DNA from: Gliomastix tumulicola
Taxonomy: Eukaryota; Ascomycota; Sordariomycetes; Hypocreales; Bionectriaceae
DNA length: 64,000 nucleotides
Assembly: GCA_001599755.1 (NCBI GenBank)
Contig: BCHX01000004.1
Span: 1,922,001-1,986,000, forward strand
Direction: 5' to 3'
Position numbers and translations under genes: made by a program. The notes below the pieces were generated by a model, which did not search any database, was not told where the DNA came from, and saw only the letters and a list, made by a program, of their open reading frames with translations. Positions 12,360 through 23,413 of this stretch are shown one piece after another. Position 1 is the stretch's first letter; the number at the start of each line of letters is the position of its first letter.

Positions 12360-13460
12360 GCTACATAACGATTGAGGTATATTCTACGTGGCTTGCATCG
12401 AGATGCCCTCGCCGCTGGGTTACATGTCGGGAGGCCCCGGATGCCCGCGTTAGACCTGCCCGACAGGCTGAGTTGGCCGATGACGGTCAGCCGGATCGCT
12501 TCGGGATCGGGCCACAAGGCGTTATGGCGTGACGAAAGTACGTTCCAAGTGCAGCTCCCCTGGTCTTCGTGGCCGGACAGCAGATCCATCCCCGGACAAT
12601 GCATGCAAGGCATCGATGCAATGGAGCAGCCCGGCCGCTGGGGGGGATGACCAGCTGAAATGGCTGGAAGTGTGCCACCCAGGTGTTTGGTATTATTAAT
12701 TATGATACGAGGGAAGGCCGGAGAGTCGTGCGTATGTCTGTCAGTGTCGAAATAGCGTTGTAGCACATAGGACGATTTTCTGAGGTGGCATGACATTGGG
12801 GCAACCGTCCACCAACCACAGCGTCGCGAATTCAAAAGCAACACAAATGCAACGCCCCTCAACCCCTCCGCTTGGCACTAGTTGGTCGCGCCTTCCCTCC
12901 TTCCGCCGCCGCCGACGGACGTGGCTTCCACTGGCTTCCACTTAGGCCTCACTTTCTGGGCGCTCTTTCCACTTCCACTCGCGGCCCCTTGCAACTGCCA
13001 TCGCAGTTTGTGTCTGAATAAGGCCCACCTGCAGGCTTTGTCATCCCACCCCGACATGCAGTGACATCCACCTCGCATTCTCTGCGCTCTTCATTGGTCT
13101 TATCGACCATGTCCTTACGTCCTCGTTACCTGAGCGTTCGAGGCTGGACGCACGGATCGACACCTCGGATGGGCAGGATGACATGGCAATCTAGCCAAAT
13201 CCCATCCCACACCCCTCCTGATTTGCCGATTGCGGGCTAGGAGGGGGCCAGAACCGCCCGATTTCATGATGCCAGCCCAGCCTGGCCCCAAGGCCCCAAC
13301 AAGCAAAGCACGCACGGCAGGCGCCCACTATCGCAAACTTTCTGGTCACAGGGGAGGAATCCCTGAGATAAACGCTCGATGCAAGGAGGGTCTGTGGACA
13401 GCTGCCATTTGTACTCCGTACCGAGAGCGCAATACCAGGTCAGAGGGCCTGCGCAAATCC

Positions 13461-13470
13461 CATATAAGAT
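13461..13470 (+). promoter_or_regulatory. TATA-like element of flavohemoglobin gene
   Basis: CATATAAGAT lies about 120 bases before the chosen ATG at 13587, a plausible TATA position for a fungal promoter. Inferred from sequence and spacing only. Confidence 0.4.
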
Positions 13471-13586
13471 GGGCGGGGAACCCGCCCTGGCTGGGCTTCC
13501 TGTCCCTATACCACAGTTACCTATACCTGTACCCCATATTCAGCTATCTGGTTCTTGCCTGCCGTCTTCGTGTTTGTTCCTTCGCT

Positions 13587-14861
13587 ATGGCCTTGACACA
13601 GCAGCAGATTGACATTGTCAAGTCCACCGTTCCGATCCTCAAGGAGCACGGCGCGACCATCACCACCACCTTCTACCGCAACATCATCACCGAGCACCCT
13701 CAGCTCAAGAACCTCTTCTCAGTCCGGAACCAAGCCACCGGCGCCCAGCAGTCTGCGCTCGCGCGTGCCGTCCTCGCGTATGCCACGTATATCGATGACC
13801 TGCCCAAGCTGACGGGCGCCGTCGAGCGCATCGCGCAGAAGCACGCATCCCTTTTCATCCTGCCCGAGCACTACCCCATCGTGGGCCAGTTCCTCGTCGG
13901 TGCCTTTGCCGAGGTTCTAGGGGATGGTCTGACGGAGGAGGTCAAGGCGGCCTGGATCGCCGCGTACGGTGTCCTGGCCGACGTCTTTATCGGCCGCGAG
14001 GGACAGCTGTACAAGGAGGCCGGGGATTGGAATAGCTGGCGCAAGTTCGTGATCAAGGGCAGAGATAATGAGAACTCGACCGTCGTCAACTTCGACCTGG
14101 CTCCTGCTACAGAGGGCGAGTCGCTGCAGAACTACCTCCCTGGCCAGTACATCAGTCTGCAGGTCCCCATCCCAGAGGCAGGGTTCGTTCAGAGCAGGCA
14201 GTACAGCCTTGTTGAGGCTCCGCAGAAGGCCCTTGCGTCTGGACACTACCGCATCAGCGTGAAGAGGGAGGATTCGACCCCGGAGACGGTAACGCCTCAA
14301 GAGCTGGCGGCGGGTAGCGTGTCCGGCTCCATATCGAGCCTGCTCTTCAAAGACTACAAGGTGGGGGATATCGTCGAGCTGAGCCCGCCCCGTGGCGAGT
14401 TCTTCATCGACCCGTCAGACCCAGCTGCTACCACCAAGCCCCTCGTCCTGATCTCTGGCGGTATTGGTGCCGCGCCCCTGCACTCCATCCTCGATGCCGT
14501 GCTTGACTCCCCGTCAGCGAGCAGACCCATCTCCTGGGTGCACGGCGCTCGCGGCTCCAACACGTCGTGCTATGCCAAGCACATCCGGCAGCAGGCTGCG
14601 AGCCACCCGAACATTGTGGCTAATATCTCTCTGGAGACTGTCGCTGGTGGCGACGTCAAGGGCGAGGCGTACGATGCCGAGGGTCAACTGAACCTGGATA
14701 ACCTGGGTCGCGAGGGCCTGCTGCACCTGGAGAACCCCGAGGCCGAGTACTACATCTGCGGGCCCGAGCCGTGGATGGTCCTGGTCAGGAGCTGGCTGGA
14801 GGGTAAGGGTGTCTCGTTGGCGAGACAGCACCTGGAGTTATTCAAGACTGGAGATGTATAA
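13587..14861 (+). CDS. FHB1: Flavohemoglobin, nitric oxide dioxygenase
   Basis: A single exon of 424 residues. The globin domain (about 1-140) has the distal Tyr30 and Gln54 and the proximal heme ligand His86 (IAQKHASL), followed by YGVLADVFIGRE. The FAD domain (about 150-260) has SRQYSLVEAP, and the NAD domain has SGGIGAAPLHSIL and ICGPEPWM. The known reaction is NO + O2 + NAD(P)H to nitrate, protecting the cell from nitrosative stress. Start 13587 is chosen because it aligns with the usual globin start (MALTQQQIDIVK) and follows a TATA-like element. The upstream in-frame open region has no motif. No targeting peptide is visible with this start, so a cytosolic form is expected. There is no intron, unlike most neighbours. 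Confidence 0.96.
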   Translation: MALTQQQIDIVKSTVPILKEHGATITTTFYRNIITEHPQLKNLFSVRNQATGAQQSALARAVLAYATYIDDLPKLTGAVERIAQKHASLFILPEHYPIVGQFLVGAFAEVLGDGLTEEVKAAWIAAYGVLADVFIGREGQLYKEAGDWNSWRKFVIKGRDNENSTVVNFDLAPATEGESLQNYLPGQYISLQVPIPEAGFVQSRQYSLVEAPQKALASGHYRISVKREDSTPETVTPQELAAGSVSGSISSLLFKDYKVGDIVELSPPRGEFFIDPSDPAATTKPLVLISGGIGAAPLHSILDAVLDSPSASRPISWVHGARGSNTSCYAKHIRQQAASHPNIVANISLETVAGGDVKGEAYDAEGQLNLDNLGREGLLHLENPEAEYYICGPEPWMVLVRSWLEGKGVSLARQHLELFKTGDV

Positions 14862-15401
14862 GTGTTAAAGATTTGTACCTGGAGCGATGCCAGGTTTGTG
14901 CTTTTTTGGCGAGACTATAAAGGGTAGATGGATTAGTGTCTGCACTGTAGACTTGTCGCTGTTCTGTTGGTCTTGGGCGCATCTAGGAATCTCCTCTCAA
15001 ACAGGCTTTGGTCTTGAGTTACCTTCTTCACTTCAACTTCACTTCACTTCTCTTCTCTTCTGCAACGCAGTTTGTGAGCCGGGTTTCGTAGATCGTAGAT
15101 GAAGTGCTTGCAGCTGGATTTCAAGTGAGGCATACATAGGCTTGAGAACAGAATTGATATGGGTATTGTGGACTAGGTAGGTAAGGTGAGTTCTAGACGA
15201 TGACCAAGCGTATTCTCTGCATCGAAAACGTACACGGCCCAGTCCCTCTGGGCTAACAATACATCTGATGGTACATCCGTCCGCCCTCGACACTGCTCAG
15301 GGCGAAGGGGGGGGTGGGAATCATTCAAAGGAGCAAAGGCAAGCTCCATCCTCCCGTGATAATACAAACAAAACTCGTCAGAGCAAAAAGCCCCCCCATT
15401 G
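14862..15401. other. Convergent 3' ends of flavohemoglobin and the NTF2-like gene
   Basis: Untranslated DNA between two stop codons. Includes an imperfect CTTCA-type pyrimidine repeat at 15024-15061. No gene seen. Confidence 0.5.
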
Positions 15402-16438
15402 TCATCTCTTCGTGATCCTCTCGAACATGGGTATCGGAGCGCCAGCGGGCGGATCTCGTATCCCGCCGAGCAGCCAGTCGGTCAGGCCGACGAACTTGGC
15501 GCCGACGCCCTTCTCCCAGTTGCCGCCCTCCTGCGCCGTCTCGATGGTGTGGCTGAGGATGCGGCCCTCGGAGTCGAAGTCGAAGATGAACAGGCCGGTA
15601 AAGGCCTTCTTCGCCTCGACGCCCCGGCCGAGACCCAGCGTCCTGGCTATACCCCCGCCACTGCCGCCTCCCTCAGATGACGACCCGGACTTGCCTCCCG
15701 ATTTCCTCTTCTCGCACCAGCGCACGACGAGCTGCTCGGGGATGGCGCCGGCGCGCCGGGGCAGGAAGGTCAGGGGCTCCGAGGTGACGCGCTCGGCGAG
15801 GATCTCGAGCTGGACGTTGCCGAAGAGGGGCACCCTGTTCCAGGCGATGGGCGAGGTCCAGAGGGCGGCGTTGTAGGCGACGCGGCCGGAGACGGTCGGC
15901 AGGTGGGGGTGGGTGGACGGGAAGAGGTGGAGGGAGATGTTGGGGGCGAGGATGTCCTGCGGGAGGGGCGACTGGAGGAGGGTTGGGAGGCGGTCCTGGA
16001 GGATGCGGAGGGCTGTCGACGAATTGGTGGTCAGTACCTGTAGAGTGGTTTGAAGGGTACGGGTATTGATTGGTGTTGGAGCTTACTCCTTCCTAGCTTT
16101 GCCTTGTTGGGGTCGGGCGGCTGCTCATCGCCCACGCCGACCCAGAGGATGCCGGTAGCATCGAAGAAGGCCTTGGAGGTCCGGGGCAGGTCCGGCGGCG
16201 GCGTTGTCGTCCGTCTCGGGATGCCGCCGCTGCTGGGAGTGTGTGAAGATGTCGTTTCGCTGGGAGTGTTCGGCGGAGGGGGCGCGAGGGAGTCAGCTGT
16301 TGACGACTGCTGCGTCACGGACTGGACCTGAGCCTTGACGGGGTTGTACCTCGTCAAGCATCGCGAGGGCGAGAGAGTCGGCGGACGAGGGTGGTGACTG
16401 GTGCTCCGGAGAGCGCTGCGCATGGGCGCAGCAGCCAT
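15402..16438 (-). CDS. Probable mitochondrial NTF2-like (DUF2358-like) protein
   Basis: Exons 16087-16438 and 15402-16012 join in phase 1 (GTAAGC..CGACAG) and give 320 residues. The N-terminus is Ser-, Arg- and Pro-rich (MAAAPMRSALRSTSHHPR) and looks like a mitochondrial presequence followed by a disordered linker. The conserved part begins near residue 85 (FFDATGILWVGVGDE is linker-proximal) and continues with LRILQDRLPTLLQS, NISLHLFPS, VSGRVAYNAALW, and ends with TGLFIFDFDSEGRILSHTIE. This order of a helix, a short core and a final beta strand with an H-x-I-E motif resembles the SnoaL/NTF2-like fold of DUF2358 proteins such as human C6orf136. Function is unknown and the assignment is by eye. 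Confidence 0.7.
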
Positions 16439-16599
16439 GAAGCAGGGAGCGGGAGGTCGTTAAGTCGAGGACCGCATTGATTGAAATTGGAGGGACGAAG
16501 CGACAGACGATGAGAGGAGTGTCGAGCTGGATGAGAGAAATAGCGAATCCTAGCACGGGCTAGACAATGAATGGTCGCGACAGCTAGTGGGAGAGGGTG

Positions 16600-16624
16600 C
16601 TGCTGGTGCTGGTGCTGGTGCTGC
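16600..16624. repeat. (GCTGGT)n short tandem repeat
   Basis: Four consecutive hexamer copies upstream of the NTF2-like gene. Confidence 0.8.
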
Positions 16625-17520
16625 CATGGACATTTTTCTCGTCAGGTCAGCTGCCACCAATTCCAACGGCCTTCAGGGACCTCGTCATGGTGGGGCTGCT
16701 GGGCCACGGGTATTTAGCAAATGCTGGTGCTGGACCCGGGGAGGCGGATCTCTCGTTACGCTGTCCTTTTATCATTATAATGGCGTTGGGTGGTGCTATA
16801 GTAGCAGTATGATTCAGTCTCGTTTCAGCCGGCATCTGAGACTTGAAACCGGGATGTCTGCCTGTTTAACGCCATGGACCCTGCTTATTGGAGGCACCCA
16901 CTGGCTGTGAAAGTGTACCTATTCCCACAGGCCTACGGAGCATCTCTAAGGTACCCAGGTGTCTTTTGGGTGTTCATCAGTAGGTCTTCGAGGCCTTATA
17001 TGAGGATCCTACAAGTACTCCCATCTTGGGCCAATTCTTTCCACAAAACCCAAGCATTGATGCACCAATACAGCTCTCCGTGTGCTCCTACCGTCCAGTA
17101 AGCGTGATTGTGCTTCCCCGCGGGGAGCAAACAGAGCCATATTCAGTGCCATCAGTGCGATGATCAGGATTGTCTGTCCTGCCAAATAGCCAAATCAGTA
17201 GCAATCAAATCAAGCAAATAATCCAGGCATCAAAGACGGAGTGGCTGCCACCGTGCTGGAGCCGTGGTCCTTGATAAGACGGCGGATGGGCGGCGCTGTT
17301 GTTGAAGATCATCAGGTCCGGTGCGGCGCTAGCACTGTACCTCAGTTCCTGTAGTCACAACAGCGGCTTCTTCAGTACCCGCCTAGCCTGCACCTACTGT
17401 ACTTGTGTACCTACACACAGTATCAGAGACAAACGGGCACAGCCCCCACGTGATCTGTCAGCTGGGGCCTCCACAATCCACCGAGGCACATCCAATGACA
17501 ATCCGATCAGCAGACAGCAC

Positions 17521-17600
17521 AGCAAAAGGCACCCGCCAAAAAGCACCCGCCAGCGCCAGCAAGCACCCAGTAAAGCACCCAGCAAGCACCGCCAAAACAG
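17521..17600. repeat. Degenerate AGCACCC(GC/A) direct repeats
   Basis: At least five copies of AGCACC or a close variant at irregular 8-18 base spacing, about 280-350 bases upstream of YPT1. They may be an expanded tandem repeat or clustered factor sites. Confidence 0.6.
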
Positions 17601-17872
17601 CACGCACCACAGCGGTCCTCCCTGCCTGACGTACCTGACATTTACCGTCCCAGTTATTTTGGTGGCCCCCAGCCAGCCGCTTGCTCTCTTCACCTTAATC
17701 CTCCCATCATCACCAAGCGAATCCAAAACCACCACCCGTCGCCCGCCCATCTTTCTCTCCTGCATCACCTTCATCAACTCTGCACGCCGCTCCCTCTTCC
17801 CGCCACCGCACTTTCTCCCCGCGATCCCCAAACTTTCGAGCTCCTGAGACTGGGAACCCAACCTAGCCCATC

Positions 17873-19111
17873 ATGAATCCCGAGTAGTACGTCCTCCGCC
17901 CCCGTCGACGGCCTATCCGCCCATATTCTCCTTATTTGCGACATCCCACCCAACCCCTGATAAGTGCGACGCTTTGGCTAACATTCACGCCTTTTCTCAA
18001 CAGAGTCGCTCTCTCCAGATCAAATCCGACCGTCCAAGTGGCCCTCGATGCCAGAATATGTACCGAGACAAAGGAATACGAGGTCGCCGGGCTCCTTTTC
18101 TCCCCCAGAATATGCTGACGATGCGTCCCTCCCATCAGATACGACTACCTCTTCAAGCTGCTCCTCATCGGTGACTCCGGTGTGGGAAAGTCCTGCTTGC
18201 TGCTGCGTTTCGCCGATGACACCTACACCGAGTCCTACATCTCCACGATCGGTGTCGACTTCGTACGCTCCCTCCCTTATCTGCCCTCCCACCCCCTGGG
18301 TCCCCAGGAGCCGGAACGCCGAAACGCTGACCTGCTGTCCAGAAAATCCGAACAATCGAGCTCGATGGCAAGACCGTGAAGCTGCAGATCGTAAGTCACC
18401 TACCCAGCAATGAGGAAGACCCGACGGGCGCATAACTGGCCCCGTGGCATGAGACGAGCGGGATAGAGAATTCCACGTCATCAGGGATGGAACAGCTCTG
18501 ACAGGAGTCAAAATTGCAGTGGGATACCGCCGGCCAGGAGCGTTTCCGAACCATCACCTCGTCGTACTACCGCGGCGCTCACGGCATCTGCGTCGTCTAC
18601 GATGTCACCGACATGGACTCGTTCAACAACGTCAAGCAGTGGCTCCAGGAGATCGACCGATACGCCACCGAGGGCGTCAACAAGCTCCTCGTGGGCAACA
18701 AGAGCGATATGTCGGACAAGAAGGTCGTGGAGTACACAGTCGCCAAGGTACGTTTGCATTCTCCCCGATCTCCTCCCCCCCGCCAGATGTCCCGTCTCGC
18801 CACCTGTCGCCTGCTACCACCACAAGGCAACGAGGCAGCTGGTTTGGAGTGGCTGCCTAAGCTCCCCCCCATGGAGCCACCGAACAAGCGTCATCTGACG
18901 GAATATGTCACAGGAATTCGCCGACAGCCTAGGCATCCCCTTCCTAGAGACGTCCGCAAAGAACGCCAGCAACGTCGAGCAGGCCTTCCTCACCATGGCC
19001 CGCCAGATCAAGGAGCGCATGGGCACCACGACGGCCAACAACACCAAGCCTAGCGTGCAGGTCGGCCAGGGCCAGGGCGTTGGCTCCTCCTCCAACCAGG
19101 GCTGCTGCTAA
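17873..19111 (+). CDS. YPT1: Rab1-type GTPase Ypt1
   Basis: Five exons, 17873-17883, 18139-18262, 18343-18390, 18520-18747 and 18914-19111, give 202 residues. All GTPase motifs are intact: GDSGVGKS (P-loop), TIGVDF (switch I), WDTAGQE (switch II), NKSD and ETSAK. The C-terminal GCC is the double geranylgeranylation site. The start MNPEYDYLFKLL is that of Ypt1/Rab1, which controls ER-to-Golgi transport and autophagy with TRAPP as its exchange factor. The first exon is only 11 nt (MNP plus two bases of the Glu codon). A GTAGTA donor there, not the GTACGT four bases on, keeps the frame, since the latter would create a stop. Exons cut the gene at switch I and before WDTAG. Confidence 0.96.
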
Positions 19112-20338
19112 ATCGCCAGACCTTGGCACCCCCCCGCGTCCCACGCACGCCTGTTCTGTTGTACACTCTTCGCCTTTTTTTCGTTTTTTCCACGCGTGGT
19201 TGAAATCAAACTCAGGATCGACGGGAGTATTGGCCAGAAAGGGATGGGGAGAGGCAAATGTCCCCAGAAGGAACGCGCAACGCAGAGGGAAGGGGAATCA
19301 GGGTGGGGAGACGAGCAACACACATCTTAGGGGGGGGGGGAGGCTTTGCTTCTCAGTCTGCCGGGACCTGTCATTTTTGATATCGGTTCTTATCCTCGAT
19401 GTCTTTTCTTGTTCCACGCCCTCTTTCTCGATTTCCGACCTCCCTTTCTTGCCCCAGGTCCTGTCGTGTTTTTTCTCTTTTTCCCCCCTTTTTTTGCCCA
19501 ACATATTCTGTCTGTTTTTCTCTCTTTTTTTTCGTGCTTCCCCGCATAGAACCAATAATGCTCATTTGGATGGACTCTTCCTCGCATAAACATGCCGCAA
19601 CTGTGTGACGGTCTTCCATGGCGTGAAGGGGCGAATGTTAATCAGAGCCCCAAGTTGCAGTGAGCCTTAATCCGTCTCATAGATCGTTGTGCCTTAAATG
19701 CAGTTGAATGAAAGGATTGGGAACATAGAGGCACGCAGCATAAAAATGAGAGCCATGTTCGAGAGCCATACGACTGAGTCCTTTTAGACTGTGATTAGGG
19801 AGCACGTGTCACAAGTAAAGATTGAGGTTCACACTTCGAATTGTCCATTTCCTCGTATTCTTGAGCATCATGGTGTCAAGACCTGATGATGCGGTGTGGC
19901 TAGTGCCTTCAAGCACGCCAGTACCTCAACCACACTTCCAGAACCTCGCAGCTTCTTGGACCCCTTGGTATCAATCTATCCGTCCTTTCCCCCCAAGTCG
20001 CACTTTGCGAAAGAAACAAGAAAGCAGAGAGCCAAGAAGTAAACCCTCGCATCATGCTAGTAAACCACCAGAAGGAAATCCCCGAGGGCGGCGACCACAG
20101 CCAACATCCAAGCCGTTCGCCGGGGTATTGCTCCTAAACCCTCTCAAAAGAAACCCAAATACCATCCGAGAAACAAGAACAGAAAGAAAATTGCCGTAGA
20201 GAGAGAGGTTGGGAGTTGGTATAAATTACAACAACACAGTGAAAGATGCAGTGTGAAAAGAATGTTGCCCACAGATGTAGCACGTCATGTAATGCAGGCT
20301 TGCCATGTACTGACTACTGAGTCCAGCAGATGAATGCC
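19112..20338. other. Convergent 3' ends of YPT1 and the 1003-residue unknown gene
   Basis: No gene supported. Strong T/C runs at 19380-19540 fit a YPT1 3' untranslated region. Confidence 0.5.
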
Positions 20339-23300
20339 TCATGCAAGACCGAGGAACTTCAATGCTTTGCGACTGTTCGGCTTGGGCCGCCGAGATGACT
20401 TCTGCATGAAGATTGGCATGAGCCGGCGTTCCTCAAAGTCGTAGTCGCTATCCTCAGCAGGATCATAGGTCATGATAGACTCTCCGCCATCAGCTGTAGG
20501 AGGACGTCTCCTGGACTTTCTGCTCCTCGCAGTTCGGGCCGACTTGAACGTCTTCACCGTCTCGGCAACCGAGGGTGGTCGAGACGGCGTAGGGGACAGG
20601 GATCCACCTGCAAACCCAGGCGTGGTTGGACTCTGAAGCCCATTTGGTTTAGGGAAAGCTGAGAACCTGCTTGTCAAAGGTGGCGGCTTCGTCTTGCGAG
20701 TTGAAGGCTCCCGCGTCGGTGCCGCTGGTGCGACCGAAACCGAAGGTTCCTCCGGAGCGTAGTATTGCGAAACCCCCGTCAGAATCTTTCTGACTGTACT
20801 GATGAACGTAGAAATCTCCGGCTCTGTCGCACTCGACGTAAGAAGAAAATTGGCCTTCGAAACGCTCACGTCTGAGCAGCTGGGCTTGCCCAAGTGATCC
20901 GTCTTCTCCACGATTCTTGAGATCGACGCCCCCCTGATATGCTTGAAAGCACCCAAATCACCGCTTTTGGCATCCACGATCTGAGCCACCTTCATGAGCT
21001 CCACTCCAACGAGCTTTTGCAAGGCGAGAACAGTAGGGAGATGCTGCGGCGGATACTCCAAAAGAAGGTACCTAACCTCCGAGTTGAGAGCTAAATAGGT
21101 TTCCAAGTGCGGGACGATAAGTGTGGCGAGAAGATAGGGGTTGCTGAAAGGATTGTCCGAAGCTTGGTTTGTCAGAGGTTGGGCAGTGAAAGCCTGCATG
21201 GCATTGGCTAGGAGATACCTATTCCGAAGTCAGGAAATAAGAAGGTACATTCAGAGGGCGGTAAGTGGTGACATGACATACCTAAAATCCAGCCGTCCAC
21301 TGCGGTTCATGCCGCTATCCTTGAATCCGAGCTTCGAGAGCAACCCAACGATCTTCGACGAGTATTCACGATCAACACCTTGCTGTGATCCAACGGCAAG
21401 GATTTGGTCCATTCGATGATTATTCGTACGCGGGCTCCCCGGTTCAGCCTCACGGAAGACGGGTTTCCATAGTCCTTCGAGCTCTGGGAGAAAGGAGAAC
21501 TGAAACTGAGAGTGGCTGTTCAAATCGGGAGGGAAATAGATGTTGAGGATATTCCGGAGGGAATTCTGTATCGTCACCGCCGTCTGCTCGCTGCAGATAC
21601 CAAACTCGTGAACCTTGTGGTCCTTGCCAGATTCGGACGGTGAAGGTGTCTTCTCGGGGGTCGGTGGTGCTTCGATTTTCCTCGCGCGTGGACTCTCCAC
21701 CGTCTTGACTGATGTCGCTTTCTTCGGTGACCACGCTGGATGATCATGGTTATAGGCAAAAGGATCGTAATCATCGGCGTCCAGTGTCGAGGGAACTACT
21801 GTGGCTTCTTCTGATGTTCTCGCGCGGGGTGTAACATCGCCGTCGCAAGTGGACGACGTCTTGGGAGTTCTAGGAAGGTGTTCGTTGACAGTATCAGTCT
21901 CGGAGCTGTCAAAGGACTGGTACAAGATCGGGTAGGTCCCATCCTTGAATCCCCGAATGGTCTTGTCAAGGATCACATCCGATACCTCCTCTTTAAAATA
22001 TACAACAAGATCTTCTGTCACAGGAAATACAGCGGTAAACTGCTCCGTGACGTCTTCGATCGAGTCTGCATCTGTGCCTCGATCAACATAGCTGGCTTGA
22101 GTAAGCTTTCTCTTCCTCCCTACGGGAGCGGGCGCCAGATTGACGTTGGCGAAGCTCCTCGATTTCACCATGATAGTCCGAGGTCGATTGATAGGTTTGA
22201 CGCGGGTCGCGTTAGAGTCTTTGTCGTTGCGCGCATCCCAGGAGCGAGGCCGGAAGGCTGCATGTTCATCCTCGTCTCGCCCACTCTTGGATGCAGGATC
22301 CAAGTCAAATTCTTGATACTTCGAGGTAGAGGGATAGATTCTGTCCAGAGATCTGACCCTCAGTACCGGGCCTTGCTCGCCTGGCACACGCACATCGACC
22401 AGCGATGCTTCTCCGAACACAACATCCGCCGGGCTTCTGAGGTCGAATCCATCTGATTTTGATGTCGACAGAGCTGGTAGAGGTGAATGGAGGAACGTCG
22501 GTCCGTATGTCTCTCCGGCACAGCTCGGAGAGTAAGGCAGATCCAGAGAGGGCGAGAGAGGGAATTGGTCGGGGGTATCATCGTAGTGTGTGACGGCGAA
22601 TGTGAGAGCGATACTGGCTCGGGGAGTAATCCCCTGCTCCGTGGCATCGTCGCCTGAAGCGTTGCTATTTGCGCTTCGGCGAGTTGATCCTCCAAAGACG
22701 TAGAAGGGAGCCGCGTCTCCGTAGCTGTCGGAGTAGCCATACATGGGGAGGCTCGTGCTCCTCGGGCGAGATGAGAGGGTGAGATCGAGCTCAGTCGACG
22801 GTTGTAGGTATCCTGTCTGGCGATCCAGTGCCTCCGCAGCTCGCATTGCCCTTGTTATGGGGTCTTCATCGATCTGCTCAAGATCCAAACGTTGTGGTGC
22901 CGTCACCCCCCTCTTGGTATCCCTCCTTATGTCGAACCCCGAGCCGTCGCCACTGAGAGCAGCCAGCTTGAAGTGCTCGTTCTCATCCCACTTCTTCGCC
23001 TGCGCGCCTAGCTCGGCAAGTCCTTCTCTTACTAAGAAATTGAACTTGGCTTCAGCTTTCTCATCATCGCTGTCCGTATCATGTTTCATGATCTCCCGTA
23101 TGCACATAGCCTGGGCACTGGGGGTGCCACCACTCAGAAACACCAGTTTCCTACCCACACCGCCGGATGCCTGGAGAAATGCTCTGGCAGCTTCATTGCG
23201 TGCAACGACCGCCTCGTGGGCCTTTCGGATGAACGCATCTGCCTCGAAATCGTCGTTGGTTCCATCTTCCGGAAGGTAGCATTGTATGCCGGGAAGAACA

Positions 23301-23413
23301 AGAATATCTGGCGAAGTAGGAAGGAGCCGAAGTTGCGTTGATATCGTTTCGGGGTGACCCTCGAAGGCAACGATACTACCCGAGGGGTCGGTTGAGTGTA
23401 TGGTAGCCGCCAT
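20339..23413 (-). CDS. Large conserved fungal protein, function unknown
   Basis: Exons 21282-23413 and 20339-21218 join in phase 2 (GTATGT..GAATAG), giving 1003 residues. The start is the ATG giving MAATIHSTDPSGSIVAFEGH. Residues 1-170 look folded (VAFEGHPETISTQLRLLPTS; KLVFLSGGTPSAQAMCIREI). The middle (about 200-560) is Ser-, Thr- and Asp-rich and probably disordered. A second folded part spans the junction, from about SEQTAVTIQNSLRNILNIYF to HLETYLALNSEVRYLLLEYP. The tail is basic with an SR-type patch (SARTARSRKSRRRPP) that could be a nuclear signal. I recall database entries of this type under the uninformative name gastric mucin-like protein, but I cannot confirm that. Confidence 0.8.

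Larger units (their letters stand above)
11887..13586. other. Intergenic region between LSM1 and flavohemoglobin
   Basis: No supported gene. Holds a GAT microsatellite near 12340 and the flavohemoglobin promoter with a TATA-like element at 13463. An open frame continues upstream of the flavohemoglobin start but runs through that promoter and is not taken as coding. Confidence 0.5.
16439..17872. other. Divergent promoter region between the NTF2-like gene and YPT1
   Basis: No supported gene. Holds a GCTGGT repeat at 16600, degenerate AGCACCC repeats at 17521-17600, and a pyrimidine-rich YPT1 leader from about 17690. The minus-strand open frame 17394-17861 is the complement of that leader and has no family signal. 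Confidence 0.5.

Noticed and set aside
13230..13586. 119 in-frame open codons upstream of the flavohemoglobin start, as a possible N-terminal extension or targeting peptide
   Set aside because: The stretch contains a TATA-like element at 13463, has no family similarity, and the ATG at 13587 matches the normal globin start.
17394..17861. 155-codon minus-strand open frame upstream of YPT1
   Set aside because: It is the complement of the CT-rich YPT1 leader and repeats, with no recognisable domain.
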